Positions 56,201 through 64,000 of a stretch of 64,000 nt of DNA are shown in pieces. Position numbers and translations under genes: made by a program. Origin of the DNA: Pelecanus crispus (taxonomy: Eukaryota > Chordata > Aves > Pelecaniformes > Pelecanidae). Under the pieces are notes generated by a model, which saw only the letters and a program-made list of their open reading frames with translations, searched no databases and was not told the origin of the DNA. Numbering within the stretch: the first letter of the stretch is position 1; each line of letters opens with the position of its first letter. The DNA lies in the NCBI RefSeq assembly GCF_030463565.1, contig NC_134653.1:36331150-36395149 (forward strand), written 5' to 3'.

Positions 56201-59200
56201 TCTGTCTGCACCTCTGCTAATGCAATTCACGCAAAACCTCAGGCTTGACTTTGCGTTTTATTATTCTGTTGCTTTCTCATTTACCCTTGAAAATAGGGAT
56301 TCTGTTTTAATAGTAGTTTTGAGGCATATGATGCCATTTGAAGTGTGTCTATGAATTTCCCGTAGTTTTTACTTCACCGGCAGATGCATTTTATTCTTGG
56401 GGTCCTTGTTTATGGCAAGGGAGCATTGTTTTGCAAAATTCGCATGGAAGTAATTCTTCAAGACTAAGCTGGGCCTACAGCGTTAGCTCTGCTTGCAGTG
56501 TTATAAGAGACGTGAAGCTTTATAGCAGTAAATTTTTTGAGAGTATTTCTCTGCTAGTGAGGTAGTGATCTCGAAGTAATGTGGAACTGTTTTTCTGATG
56601 CAAAGGAGCTGTCTGCATGTTGGTGTCTCTCTGGAAATGATACGAGAGCCCCGTTCTTTTTCCAGATAGCGGGCTAGACTGTTTAAGCTGTTTGCTGTAA
56701 TTCTGATGCACCCTGTGTTAAATGGGATGCATGGCAATGAAAGTTTTCTTCTTTTTCGGACTTAGCAAAAAGACTTAATAGAATGTCCACATGTGAAGTT
56801 TGCTGAAGCGATGAGTCTTACCAGCTTCAGCCATCTGCGAGAAAGAGCTTAGCATCTGATGTGATGAGTTTATACATTCTTTGGGTGATAGAGTTTATTG
56901 TTAAAGGCTGAACTGTGATCTTGCTATAGACTTTGACCCTTCGTATTCTTTTCAGGTTGTTTCAACCCGTTCAGTACGGTCAGAAACCTGAGGGCAGGAC
57001 TGTAGTTTTCCCAAGCACTCAAGTACAACGCACGGTGACCACTGCAACGGTAACTCAACAGGGACAAGTACGAGGACGATCACCCATAGCTACGGTGTCG
57101 TCAAATCAAGGTAGGAGACTTAGTGCTGGGTTGGTCGCCTTGAACCTCTGCATAGACGATACAAGTTAGTCTGTTCATAGAACTCCTTTTCCCTCTAGCT
57201 TAATGGTCTAGAACACTAATGGCTTGAAAATACCGACAGACTAATTGCCAGTAAATTTCCCCACTAGTTTCTACAGTACGATCTGCCAGCGTGATGCAAA
57301 ACTAAGCTTTGTGTAACCTAACTGTTAGCGTATGAAGTAAATACGGCACAGCTGGTATTTAAACCCCGATCACGCGTAATGTTCTGTCAAAGATGGGAAT
57401 TTACAGTGCTTTTGTGTATTTGTTTAACCTTTAAACAATGCTGTCCGGATGTATAATGTTGTAAAAATAAGACGGAGTAGTAGGTGTGGATAGAAATCCC
57501 AGTCCGCAAGGACAAGCCGTTCCTGTAGCCATTTTAATATCCTGTTGGAAGGTTTCTTTTTAATGCAGGTTGTTTAAAAGAGCGGAGTTAAAACCTCTAA
57601 CAGCTTGCACAAACAACCCTTATTGATTGCAGCCGCAGCAGCACAGTTTCAGACAACTCAGGCTTCCACCAGTGCTCCAAGACACCAGCCCGCAGCGACC
57701 TTCACCACAGCAACTAGCACAGCCAACCCTGTGAAACCGCGGGGCCAGAGCTCGGCGCAGGCCGCCCAGCTGGGCCAGGCCCAGCCGCAGGCCCCCTCGC
57801 ACACCATCCAACAGAGTGTGCTGCCTCAGAGGCTGGTACTCACCTCTCAGGCCCAGGCACGGTTGCCTAGTAAGTGGCCTCCCCTTTCGAGGTTTCCTCC
57901 CGCCTTTGTACTACAATGAGGTTAAGTTACTAGGCACCCTAAAATGTGTACAGAATCGTTGTTTTTTTTTCACTCTTTCTGATTAGCCTTGCTCAGCGCG
58001 TTGCTTATGACCAAGGAAAATCGAAAATTGGATAAGAAACAATAGAATTGCTGTGGACATACATTAGCGGTGTCAACTTAATCTCCTGTCTCTGCATGTT
58101 TCTTCCGCTGGCGAGACTTCCTTCAGACCAAACGTTTTAGCTCTATCCTAATTACTCCTTTCATATTAAACACTAATCCATCTGCTAACGGCCCCTCTCG
58201 CCGAGAGGAACGTCGCAAGTGTTAGGCAGAGAAAAGCGATGAGGCTTTGCTTTAAGGTTGTATGTGCACTGCCTATTAGCATGTGTATAGAGTACTGAGC
58301 ACTGATGTATTAATTTGATCTCTGGGGTAATGCACTGCCTTTACAAAAGCTGAATTTTCACGCCAATATTTTCTCAATATCGTAAAACTTCATGCTTAAA
58401 TGCCTCTAACCTTTCTGCATTTAAATCACAAAAAGCTTGGTCCGTGTCACTTTAAAGCGTTGTGGTTTGTCTAAGTGCAGATGGCTTAATATAAATCATG
58501 TTTCATCAGCAAATTTCGGGCCATTTCAAATGCCTATTTCCAGTGCCACATGTGTGAATATTTTTGTCTCTTCCTTAAACCTTCCTTCGTGCTCTTGAAA
58601 AGGCAGTGAAAATCACTTAATGTCTATACCTGTTCTGTTACAAAGTGTCACATGAGTTTTCAGGTAGCTCTTAGCTTTTTTTGCTAATGAACGTGGTAAC
58701 TTCTAAAATGTTGATGTTCTTACCCTTTAAGCAATCAGCTTTTTTCCAGTTTGTCCAACAAATACAGAAAGCAATACCTGCTTAACTTTTATATGACACT
58801 TTTGATGCACTAAGTATAATTATGCATGGAAGGCGCTTCAGCACCAGTTTACTAACCAAAACTTAGAATCGTGAATATTGAACAACCCGCCTCTGACTTT
58901 GGAGGTTTTTTTTTAATGCCTATTTCCCTCCTTAACAGGTGGTGAGGTAGTAAAAATAGCCCAGCTGGCTTCTATAGCAGGAGCACAAGGCAGAATCGCT
59001 CAGCCAGAGACCCCTGTAACACTGCAGTTCCAAGGGAACAAGTTCACTTTATCACATAGTCAACTTCGCCAGCTCACTGCAGGGCAACCCTTGCAGTTAC
59101 AAGGTACTTCTTTCAAAAGTGGGAGTTTTCCATTATTCAGAATGCTCAGGTTTTGATAAGAGCAGCACAGTCCTTGTTGCTATATGTTAAGGCGTTTTTT

Positions 59201-62200
59201 CCGTCCCTGTTGCTTGTACTGCTCTGCTCTGCCCGTTTTCTGTGTGAGACAGGGGTAACGGGGTAGCTCTGTTTTGAAAAATACATGCCTGTCAAATGAA
59301 AGACACGCTTACTTTCTTCTTCTGTGCTGTATTTCAAGATTTTATTATTGAATTTGTTTTCACATGTATGGAACGCAGCTGAAGTATGGTGAGGCATTAT
59401 TTCAGATAAACTCCCCGGTGAGCAGAAACAGACAAAACCGAGGACGTTCTTGGTTTGTTCTGAAGTGGTGTAAATACTTCAAGATTGGTGTGCCTCTGGA
59501 TTTTGACCCAACTATTACCCTGACCTGAATGCTACAATATATTTTACCCTCAAATTTCCATTGCTCGTAGTATGTGTGTTGCCAAAGTCAGGAGAACCTG
59601 GAAATCTTGGTTCTCTGTAGCCAACAAAATAAATAGAGGGAACGCTGAGTGAGGATTTTTTGGTTGATTGAATTTCATCTGAATTCCATGTAAGATACCT
59701 AGATTTAAAATGATATCCCCAACAACATGGATCTCCTCTTTAACTCGGAAGACTTAACTGTTTTCCCGCTATTGGATATTATGGAACTTTAAATCAGATT
59801 GGTGTAATGAACTTGTCTGGGAAAAATTAACCTAGTTTGAAGCAGTACTGATCAGTTTGTAACAGTAGTATCTTTTGCTAGAGAACACAATTTATTCCTT
59901 ACCATTCTATCCAGCCTAATTTTTTAAAAATCCTCCATTGCAGGAAGTGTGCTTCAGATTGTTTCAGCACCCGGTCAGCAGTATTTGAGACCTCAGGGTC
60001 CGGTTGTCATGCAGACGGTTTCCCAAGCGGGAACTGTTCAGAACGCTCTGAACGCTTTAGGAAACCAGCATCAAGCGGGTGTCCCAACTTCCACAGCAGT
60101 CACACAGCAAGGTAGGTTTCTATCTAAACATCTAATTACTCAAATCACATTGACGTATAGCTCCAAATTGTTACAGATCGTAATTCTGTGAGTTGACTTC
60201 AGAAGCAGGTAAACTAAGAGGCAAATCCTTCTGATTCGCATCTGATGCGTACTGGAGTTTTAAATAATTTTTTAGTACAAACTTAGGAGAGCTTGAAACT
60301 GTATTAAATATATAGAATGTTTTTTACTGGTTGTGTCTTAGGTCAGATTTTTGTGGGAAGAAGTGAGTTTGAAATACTTCGTTACTTTTTTCAAAGAAAG
60401 ACCAGGGTGATTATTTTTTATACTGACAGAGAATGCCCAGCAATTCTCTCCATTTTTCCACACTGATTTTGCTTTTATCTCATTTTCTTCGCTTCTCTAT
60501 CTAATCAAGCTACTGTTTTCCCTTTCCCTCTGCAAATACTGCTTAGGTGTTTGGTGCCTTGCTGCAAATGTGATCAGCTCCTTGCTTAAAAACACAATCA
60601 AGACGTTGATCAAAAAACAATAGAAAAATTGCTGTCTAGGATGCATTTACAACAAACCAGCAGATTGTTAAGTGATGATAAATGCAATGCTAGGAGTTGG
60701 TTCCTGGAAATGGCCATCTGCTGTAATTTTCTCTGGATATAAACCGTTCCCTCAAAACAGACTGTTTACCACTCCTTTTTTTGGTGTATTAATGGGCCCT
60801 TGAAGTTCGTATTTTGACTTTCTGAAGAGTAAACATCTCATCATAAAAAAGGGAGAGGAGGCTTCAACAGCCTGCCAGTTGTTGGGAGGTAAAGGATTTC
60901 TGTCATAGTTTGGGAGATCTGTGGCTCAAGCGTTTCACCTTCCAGCTCTGATTACATTACAGGTACTCCTAATATGGCCACAGTTCAGAATGAAAATTGA
61001 TGTAAGATTTCTACAAAAACTCACGCATCTCACTACTCTCGTGATGGTAAAAAGAGAGCTCCATTAAAAGTAATAATAACCACTGTACTATTCCCAGTTG
61101 ATAAAAGAAAACATTATTATTTTTGCTGTTCATCTTTGGAGGAAGATGTAAAGCATATTGAAAACACTTATTTTGTCTTTCTGAATTTTGGATAAAATAC
61201 CAAATAAATTCCATTGCTTTGGGTAATTGGAAACTATAATTGCTGGGCTCACGTGTAGCTGCATAGTAAAACTGGTTTTATACTGCTATCTGTATTAGCT
61301 TGTCCATAATAAAAATGCAGAAAGGCAAGGCTTAAACCTTTGCAGACTTCTTGGAGTCTGTTATTCTTAATATAAGGGCTAGCACCTGCTTCTTAACTTG
61401 AATGCAGTTCTTCACGGGCATGTTGACTTGCCACTCAATACAGTTTCACTGTGACCAGTGGAGGGTTGTCCTGCTTTTCTAGTACAAATAATCAGTGCTG
61501 ATGAGCAGTGCCTTCTGGCTGAGATAGAAACCTATATATCCTATCAAGAAAATAATGGCTACACAATGTCTGTAGTCCGCTGGTACATGAAGGGTAGTAC
61601 TGTAGTTTCAATTAGTTTACTTGTGTGTGAGATGTTCTCATAGCTTAGTTAGCTGTCTGGGGAAACATCTTCTAGCAGTTGAATTAGCAAGAATGCTGCT
61701 GTGAGATTCCATCATACAGCTTCATCAGTTTGTAGATACACTGAATCCATATGTTTTCTGAAAAATCTTAGATGATTTGTTTAAGATAAGTTAGAACAAT
61801 CTTCTCCTGATCTAGAGTATAACTTCTGAATCTTAATACCTATTGCACTATCTTGGATTTTTGTGAAAACAGTTGGTGTAAATATCTGTCAGATATCTGA
61901 TGTGTAACAAAGTACAAATTTGCAATACCCAGTGGACATTTAGACTGAAAATGTGTCTGCAGTTATGATGTGTTACAGCTATGCAATGTCTACTTCTTGA
62001 AAATAATAAATGAAACCAATCTTCAGAAGAATAAATATATAAACACAAGGTTTATCCTCAGTTTGTATTCCAGGTAGAACTGCAGTTACTAATTTGTCAT
62101 CTGGTGACATGGGAGCAGTGTTAAAACCAGCACCTACACATGGACAATCGCAGGTACTTAATTTTTATTTTCTTATGGAAACACAACTCTTCAGGATTGA

Positions 62201-63242
62201 TGCTAAGTCCATGTAATAGTTGGAAGCTAGAAAAAGTTCCTAATAAATTAGGAACTTTGGTGATTACCGATTAGGTAAAAAACGCTAACTTTTGTCAGGG
62301 TTTCAGGTTGACAGAGCTGATGCATTTTCATCTGTAATCCAGAGTTTAAAATAAATTCTGGTGTATAAAAGCAGCTAACAGGTTTCTTGTGCTGTGATAG
62401 CAGACAGGTTCTTATAACTGCAATATATCGTAATTATGTAGTAAAGCATAAATAAAGGAATCGTAAGATTTTCTGTGTGTTTTGAACACAAAGGCAATTG
62501 AGCAAATTTTTATAGATTTCTAATCTTAAGAAGTTTTTAGGAAAGATACTCAAGCAACCTATAAAGCATAGGAAAACATCAAGTATATGTTAAACTGTGC
62601 AAGAACCTGCACCTTATCAGTATTAATGTGTTAATTGAAATGTCCCAAATACAAATGATAAATTTTGTTTTATTTCCAAAACTATGAAAATGTACTTTAA
62701 AAAAAGCAAGAAGATAATATACTAAGAGAGAATTGACTCTTTAATATTGAATTTAGCTGTAGTCTTCAAATTTTATCCAAAATTTAGACCTTTTGGGATT
62801 GGTCTAAGTAGTTATAATCTGGGATGGTGGTGGTATAAAGCACACAGCACTCTGATCCTGATAGCTTCATTCTAAAGAAACTCAAATTCCTAAGTGATTG
62901 TGGTGAGCAGTAAATGGGGTTTTTTCGACTTTTCTTGGCAAAGGAAACCTATGAAGAAAAGAACCGGCTTTTGAAGGAGCGCCTGGACAGAATATTTTCT
63001 GGCAATGAGCGCCGTTGTTCACGGGCCCCAGTGTATGGCAGAGACTTGCTGAGCGTTTGTTCTTTGGCCGGTGAAAGCAAGCCCCCTCGGCTGTCTTCCA
63101 GCGAAGACAACAGTTGGAGGTGGGCTGGCTTTGTGAACTGTGGCCTTTCTTCAAGTGCCTCTGGAGGCCCAAGTAACCCATTGCAAGAAATGATCCTGAC
63201 TTTGGTTCAGCAGCAAGAATCTCTAAAGGATGTTGTTAACAG
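33649..63242 (+). CDS. EP400: EP400 (E1A-binding protein p400), 5' two-thirds of coding region
   Basis: ATPase and scaffold of the TIP60/NuA4 chromatin complex, an INO80-family remodeller that promotes H2A.Z exchange. Twenty-seven coding exons are visible, 5,477 bp, about 1,825 codons with no break; all introns are GT-AG and all phases agree. Order: Ser/Pro/Gln-rich N-terminus (1-771), HSA (772-906), Lys/acidic linker (907-1009), SNF2 N-lobe with [14 protein letters not shown] and DEMQ (about 1075-1400), then the long inter-lobe insertion (from about 1403). The start MHHG at 33649 matches human EP400 and has A at -3. The C-lobe, SANT domain and Gln-rich tail lie right of the window. Identification is by remembered human sequence and is very secure. 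Confidence 0.97.
34972..37082 (+). other. EP400: EP400 intron 2
   Basis: 2.1 kb; a 28-base A run at 36988-37015. No exon, CR1 or RNA gene recognised. Confidence 0.75.
36988..37015. repeat. Poly-A tract
   Basis: Run of 28 A in an EP400 intron, about 65 bp before the exon 3 acceptor. Confidence 0.9.
37083..37193 (+). CDS. EP400: EP400 coding exon 2
   Basis: 111 bp, phase 0. [20 protein letters not shown], then FSSQQQPFQ; nearly identical to human. Confidence 0.95.
39618..39722 (-). mobile_element. CR1 LINE 3' fragment
   Basis: TCATAGAATCATCATGTAGG, then GGTTGGAAAAGACCTTTAAG and CCAGTCCAACCATTAACCTA: the reverse complement of the CR1 3' end. Confidence 0.93.
39783..39846 (-). mobile_element. 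CR1 LINE 3' fragment (older)
   Basis: GGAATCATTAAGGTTGGAAA, then ATCATCAGTCCAACCGTCAA. More diverged than the copy 60 bp upstream, so a separate insertion. Confidence 0.88.
41360..41447 (+). CDS. EP400: EP400 coding exon 3
   Basis: [20 protein letters not shown], then KRQQALAPA; ends in phase 1. Confidence 0.9.
41879..41986 (+). CDS. EP400: EP400 coding exon 4
   Basis: [20 protein letters not shown], then [11 protein letters not shown]. Matches human SKRPRLEVGHQGVVFQHPGA. Confidence 0.95.
42687..43066 (+). CDS. EP400: EP400 coding exon 5 (Pro/Gln-rich)
   Basis: [20 protein letters not shown], then [20 protein letters not shown], ending in IQQQ. The antisense Leu-rich frames over it are shadows. 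Confidence 0.95.
43321..43623 (+). CDS. EP400: EP400 coding exon 6 (Ser/Thr/Pro-rich)
   Basis: [16 protein letters not shown], then [14 protein letters not shown] and [20 protein letters not shown]. 101 codons, phase 0. Confidence 0.93.
44383..44568 (+). CDS. EP400: EP400 coding exon 7 (HSA, first part)
   Basis: [20 protein letters not shown], then [23 protein letters not shown] domain start; its counterpart in EP400-A is 9769-9954. Confidence 0.96.
45979..46119 (+). CDS. EP400: EP400 coding exon 8 (HSA, second part)
   Basis: [20 protein letters not shown], then [20 protein letters not shown]. Confidence 0.96.
46227..46305 (+). CDS. EP400: EP400 coding exon 9 (HSA end)
   Basis: [20 protein letters not shown], then KRISRK; basic end of the helix. 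Confidence 0.94.
46571..46623 (+). CDS. EP400: EP400 coding exon 10 (linker)
   Basis: 53 bp, [17 protein letters not shown]. No counterpart in EP400-A. Confidence 0.85.
47732..47789 (+). CDS. EP400: EP400 coding exon 11 (basic motif)
   Basis: [19 protein letters not shown], matching [15 protein letters not shown] of human, a likely nuclear localisation signal. No counterpart in EP400-A. Confidence 0.92.
48477..48566 (+). CDS. EP400: EP400 coding exon 12 (acidic)
   Basis: [20 protein letters not shown], then TELSNLAKE. No counterpart in EP400-A. Confidence 0.94.
48567..49782 (+). other. EP400: EP400 intron with local hairpin cluster
   Basis: 1.2 kb. At 49273-49319 there are overlapping palindromes (CCAGCTGG, CTGGCCAG) and an inverted repeat CTTGGC/GCCAAG. 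Nothing else recognised. Confidence 0.6.
49783..49890 (+). CDS. EP400: EP400 coding exon 13
   Basis: [20 protein letters not shown], then [16 protein letters not shown]. No counterpart in EP400-A. Confidence 0.94.
50182..50211. repeat. Poly-T tract
   Basis: Run of 30 T in the intron before the ATPase exons. Confidence 0.9.
50678..50871 (+). CDS. EP400: EP400 coding exon 14 (pre-ATPase)
   Basis: [20 protein letters not shown], then [18 protein letters not shown]. Ends in phase 0 at GCG/GTAAGG. In EP400-A the matching sequence runs on without an intron. Confidence 0.94.
50872..51418 (+). other. EP400: EP400 intron absent from EP400-A
   Basis: 547-bp GT-AG phase-0 intron, two-thirds of which is a minus-strand CR1. 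GTAA stands at both the intron start and the next exon start. Confidence 0.85.
50958..51316 (-). mobile_element. CR1 LINE fragment inside EP400 intron
   Basis: CATAGAATCATAGACTCGTT, then GGGATGGGGACTCCACCACC and TTTCCTAATTTCCAACCTAA. About 360 bp, reverse orientation. Confidence 0.94.
51419..51596 (+). CDS. EP400: EP400 coding exon 15 (SNF2 motif I, Walker A)
   Basis: [20 protein letters not shown], then [22 protein letters not shown]400 characteristically has DEAGLGKT where most SNF2 enzymes have DEMGLGKT. Confidence 0.97.
52264..52400 (+). CDS. EP400: EP400 coding exon 16 (motif Ia region)
   Basis: [20 protein letters not shown], then [19 protein letters not shown]; near-identical to human. 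Confidence 0.96.
52785..52954 (+). CDS. EP400: EP400 coding exon 17 (motif II)
   Basis: [20 protein letters not shown], then [20 protein letters not shown]. The Walker B variant DEMQ is typical of EP400. Confidence 0.96.
53429..53603 (+). CDS. EP400: EP400 coding exon 18 (motif III)
   Basis: [20 protein letters not shown], then [16 protein letters not shown] and KLVIRLHR. Confidence 0.96.
54018..54154 (+). CDS. EP400: EP400 coding exon 19
   Basis: [20 protein letters not shown], then [20 protein letters not shown]. Confidence 0.96.
54790..54976 (+). CDS. EP400: EP400 coding exon 20
   Basis: [20 protein letters not shown], then [16 protein letters not shown] and SALERDIWK. Confidence 0.96.
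55960..56126 (+). CDS. EP400: EP400 coding exon 21 (insertion)
   Basis: [20 protein letters not shown], then [17 protein letters not shown]. Start of the large inter-lobe insertion, which in INO80-family enzymes docks RUVBL1/2. Confidence 0.95.
56956..57110 (+). CDS. EP400: EP400 coding exon 22 (insertion)
   Basis: [20 protein letters not shown], then [13 protein letters not shown]. Confidence 0.95.
57633..57869 (+). CDS. EP400: EP400 coding exon 23 (Ala/Gln/Pro-rich insertion)
   Basis: [20 protein letters not shown], then [20 protein letters not shown] and TSQAQARLP. Locally GC-rich. No counterpart in EP400-A. Confidence 0.94.
57870..58938 (+). other. EP400: EP400 intron
   Basis: 1.07 kb, AT-rich; nothing recognised. 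Confidence 0.7.
58939..59103 (+). CDS. EP400: EP400 coding exon 24 (insertion)
   Basis: [20 protein letters not shown], then [20 protein letters not shown]. Confidence 0.95.
59944..60111 (+). CDS. EP400: EP400 coding exon 25 (insertion)
   Basis: [20 protein letters not shown], then [16 protein letters not shown]. No counterpart in EP400-A. Confidence 0.95.
60112..62073 (+). other. EP400: EP400 intron
   Basis: 1.96 kb AT-rich intron; no exon or repeat recognised. Confidence 0.7.
62074..62153 (+). CDS. EP400: EP400 coding exon 26 (insertion)
   Basis: [20 protein letters not shown], then THGQSQ. 80 bp, ends in phase 0. Least conserved exon against human. Confidence 0.8.
62944..63242 (+). CDS. 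EP400: EP400 coding exon 27, last in window
   Basis: [20 protein letters not shown], then [16 protein letters not shown] and SLKDVVN. Acceptor TTCTTGGCAAAG. Ends in phase 2 at GTAATG. The Arg codon CGG in RRCSRAP is where EP400-A has TGA. Confidence 0.92.
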
Positions 63243-64000
63243 GTAATGTGTGGCTCTGTCTTGTAAGCCTTTACCACATTTAGTTACTGCTGAAGCACTC
63301 CTTTTCAAAAAAAGCTTTAAAACCTTGTTTCTGTTCATGAGCTTGTTTGGTTTAGACTGATATATTTAGCAGTAAATGATGTGCAGTATGGACATAAAAA
63401 TAACAGTATGAACATAAAAATAACAGTCGCTTCTGTTTCTTTTAGGATGTTTATAATAAGAGTTTTCAGTGCCTCGTTCCTAATTTCAAGCCCAAATTCA
63501 GCTGACCATACTTCAGCTTACATTCTTACGCTTTGGATTTACTTCTGAGTAGACACCAACCAACCAGAGTTAACACACAGAGGTGTAGGCGGAAGCTAAT
63601 TTAGCTAAAGCTGACATTTAGTGGATTGTGTGCAGAGCAATAGCTGCAGTTTTCTAGAAGCATGAAATGCAGTTAGAAGATCTCAAACTTTTTTTGAGTT
63701 GCTTTTAGTAAGTTTGGTATGATGGGTGTTTCTTGTGTTTGAGCTCCAGTGACTGAATACAGTGGTCACAGCGCTAACACCTTAACAGAAGCTACCATCG
63801 AAGCAGACAAAACAAAACAAAAAGATAAAGGGAGATAGAGAGTATTAATGCTTTGAAGGTATGCAGCACTTATTAAGTCACTTCAACAAAGTGGTTGGAT
63901 ACAAGTGCAAAATTACATGGTTGACAGGCTGAAAATTATTGCTGCAGATGATCATTTTGTATGTAGCTTTTTAAACTGGTATTCCCTTGTTTTGATGCTT
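63243..64000 (+). other. EP400: EP400 intron running off the window
   Basis: Starts with GTAATG. No homologue of the EP400-A exon at 20958 appears before the edge, so the C-lobe exons of EP400 lie outside. Confidence 0.75.

Noticed and set aside
1-64000. CRISPR arrays, bacterial operons, prophage or toxin systems
   Set aside because: No direct-repeat/spacer array, no ribosome-binding sites, and all genes are split by introns.

Overview
The window is vertebrate genomic DNA, almost certainly from a bird. Every coding region is split by GT-AG introns, there are two CpG islands, and the only dispersed repeats I recognise are CR1 LINE fragments, the dominant avian repeat, with their diagnostic 3' end (AACCTAAATGATTCTATGATTCT). 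Gene order is PUS1 then EP400, all on the + strand; as I recall, PUS1 and EP400 are also neighbours in human.

Layout. (1) 1-3963: the 3' part of PUS1 (tRNA pseudouridine synthase 1), three coding exons; the exon with the catalytic Asp lies upstream of the window. (2) 3964-6030: PUS1 3' UTR/intergenic, no gene seen. (3) 6025-6860: CpG island with GC boxes and no firmly assigned gene. (4) 7994-30436: a diverged, multi-exon, same-strand paralogue of EP400, called EP400-A here. It keeps the HSA helix, both SNF2 ATPase lobes and a SANT-like region. It lacks the EP400 N-terminus, most low-complexity and acidic linker exons and the long Q-rich C-terminus. Thirty-three candidate exons join in one consistent frame apart from two lesions: an in-frame TGA at 20179-20181 and a 1-bp deletion near 26905. 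(5) 31150-31860: CpG island and noncoding exon 1 of true EP400, with a consensus NRF1 site. (6) 33649-63242: 27 coding exons of true EP400 (EP400-B), about 1,825 codons from the authentic MHHG start through HSA, the SNF2 N-lobe and into the inter-lobe insertion. The gene runs off the right edge before the C-lobe.

EP400 is the INO80-family ATPase and scaffold of the TIP60/NuA4 chromatin complex. The notable content is the tandem EP400 pair. By hand alignment the copies are about 76% identical in the HSA exon and in the Walker A exon. Exon lengths match one for one in the structured domains and the introns share no obvious similarity. So EP400-A is an old duplicate that kept its frame for a long time and now carries only two breaks. 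It is either a recently dying gene, a gene making an HSA plus N-lobe truncated protein of about 806 residues, or a gene whose lesions are errors in this sequence. Exon boundaries were read by eye from splice consensus, phase and homology to EP400 as I remember it; no alignment or database search was run.
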